A DNA stretch of 38,368 nucleotides from a virus. How positions within the stretch are numbered: position 1 is the first letter of the stretch; every line of letters starts with the position of its first letter. Of this stretch, positions 38,084-38,368 are shown one piece after another. The notes below the pieces were generated by a model that searched no databases, was not told the origin of the DNA, and saw nothing but the letters and a program-made list of their open reading frames with translations. The stretch covers positions 1-38,368 of IMG/VR virus record IMGVR_UViG_3300038619_000072; one strand, 5' to 3'. The translations under genes and the position numbers were made by a program.

Positions 38084-38269
38084 ATGGCGATCATAGCTCA
38101 GTTGCGGCCGAGTGGCAAGAGGTGCTATGTTGCTGGCTGCTGCTGGCTGATCACCGGCAGTGTTGTAGGATTCGGGTTCCTTGCCCGCGCGCCAGTCACA
38201 CGGCACGCAAACGCGGGCATGGGAACCCGAGAGAGTATGGCTCTTGTTGCGGGAGCCCCTGATGTGTGA
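38084..38269 (+). CDS. Small membrane-type protein (61 aa)
   Basis: ATG 38084 has a GAGG ribosome site. The product has a basic start (MAIIAQLRPSGKRCY) and a hydrophobic span (VAGCCWLITGSVVGFGFLA), then a polar tail (TRHANAGMGTRESMALV). Its end overlaps the next gene start by 8 nt. An alternative frame from 38056 gives a Cys-rich peptide with no ribosome site. Function unknown. Confidence 0.5.
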   Translation: MAIIAQLRPSGKRCYVAGCCWLITGSVVGFGFLARAPVTRHANAGMGTRESMALVAGAPDV

Positions 38270-38368
38270 CGACCATTCACAATCCGGGTTAGAGACCCAC
38301 CAGACCGGCGCAGTTTGCCCGGAAGAGGCTGCGGATCATGTAGCTGCTAAAACGCGCCTGATCCAGGA
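38262..38368 (+). CDS. Gene cut by the right edge
   Basis: ATG 38262 with GGGAG upstream starts a frame still open at the window end (35 codons visible). The visible residues are acidic/polar with CDDHSQSGLETHQTG and VCPEEAADHVAAK. Overlap with the preceding gene supports an operon. Nothing can be said of its function. Confidence 0.55.
   Translation, partial: MCDDHSQSGLETHQTGAVCPEEAADHVAAKTRLIQ

Noticed and set aside
38262-38368. Joining of the right-edge gene to the left-edge gene as a circular genome
   Set aside because: Direct joining of the ends puts the right-edge frame into a stop (TAA at bases 14-16), so the ends do not meet at this point.

Overview
The window reads as most of the genome of a short-tailed, P22-like dsDNA bacteriophage (or prophage) of a GC-rich, Gram-negative-type host. 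The core virion and packaging genes follow P22-type order on the minus strand: small terminase (30.9 kb), large terminase, portal, scaffold, coat, gp4-like connectors, gp10-like stabilisation protein, then large glycine/glutamine/alanine-rich internal (ejection-type) proteins down to 9.5 kb. No ribosomal, tRNA, CRISPR or housekeeping gene is visible. The host cannot be fixed from sequence alone. The GC-rich codon use and signal peptides ending in Ala/Gly before Gln would suit a soil bacterium such as an acidobacterium, but that is a guess.

Layout. (1) 1-3,917, plus strand: a chain of very small genes, many with 4-nt ATGA/GTGA overlaps, several encoding zinc-ribbon-like Cys clusters; the first gene is cut by the left edge. 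(2) 3,914-6,307, minus strand: a tightly overlapping operon of a zinc-ribbon protein, two unknowns, an exported protein and an HNH-type nuclease, followed by a serine recombinase. (3) 6,308-6,444: a divergent control region with five copies of a CTTGAC half-site, two of them inside the -35 boxes of opposed promoters. (4) 6,445-7,324, plus strand: small basic, coiled-coil and membrane proteins; the coiled-coil gene has an apparent +1 frameshift. (5) 7,415-9,057, minus strand: an exported beta-helix (tailspike-type) protein and a small membrane protein. (6) 9,058-9,416: a promoter and a small coiled-coil gene on plus. (7) 9,509-36,676, minus strand: the long late block. (8) 36,784-38,368, plus strand: a probable control module with HTH proteins, an operator-like palindrome, leader hairpins and a gene cut by the right edge.

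How it works together. The late block appears to be read leftward from about 36.7 kb. Its promoter-proximal part is an unusual cassette joined by ATGA overlaps: a small unknown, an exported collagen-like protein, a FliA-like sigma factor, an L,D-transpeptidase/Tlde1-like cell-wall enzyme and a LuxR-type HTH protein. It precedes collagen-like and membrane coiled-coil genes, then packaging and head genes. A phage sigma factor made with a candidate lysis/cell-wall enzyme and a small DNA-binding protein suggests a self-contained late switch. A paralogue of the LuxR-type HTH opens the rightward module across the divergent promoter region but carries an in-frame TAG inside its recognition helix. Four proteins with signal peptides and three with collagen-type Gly-X-Y tracts are the other unusual theme: the phage appears to export fibrous or surface proteins from the infected cell.
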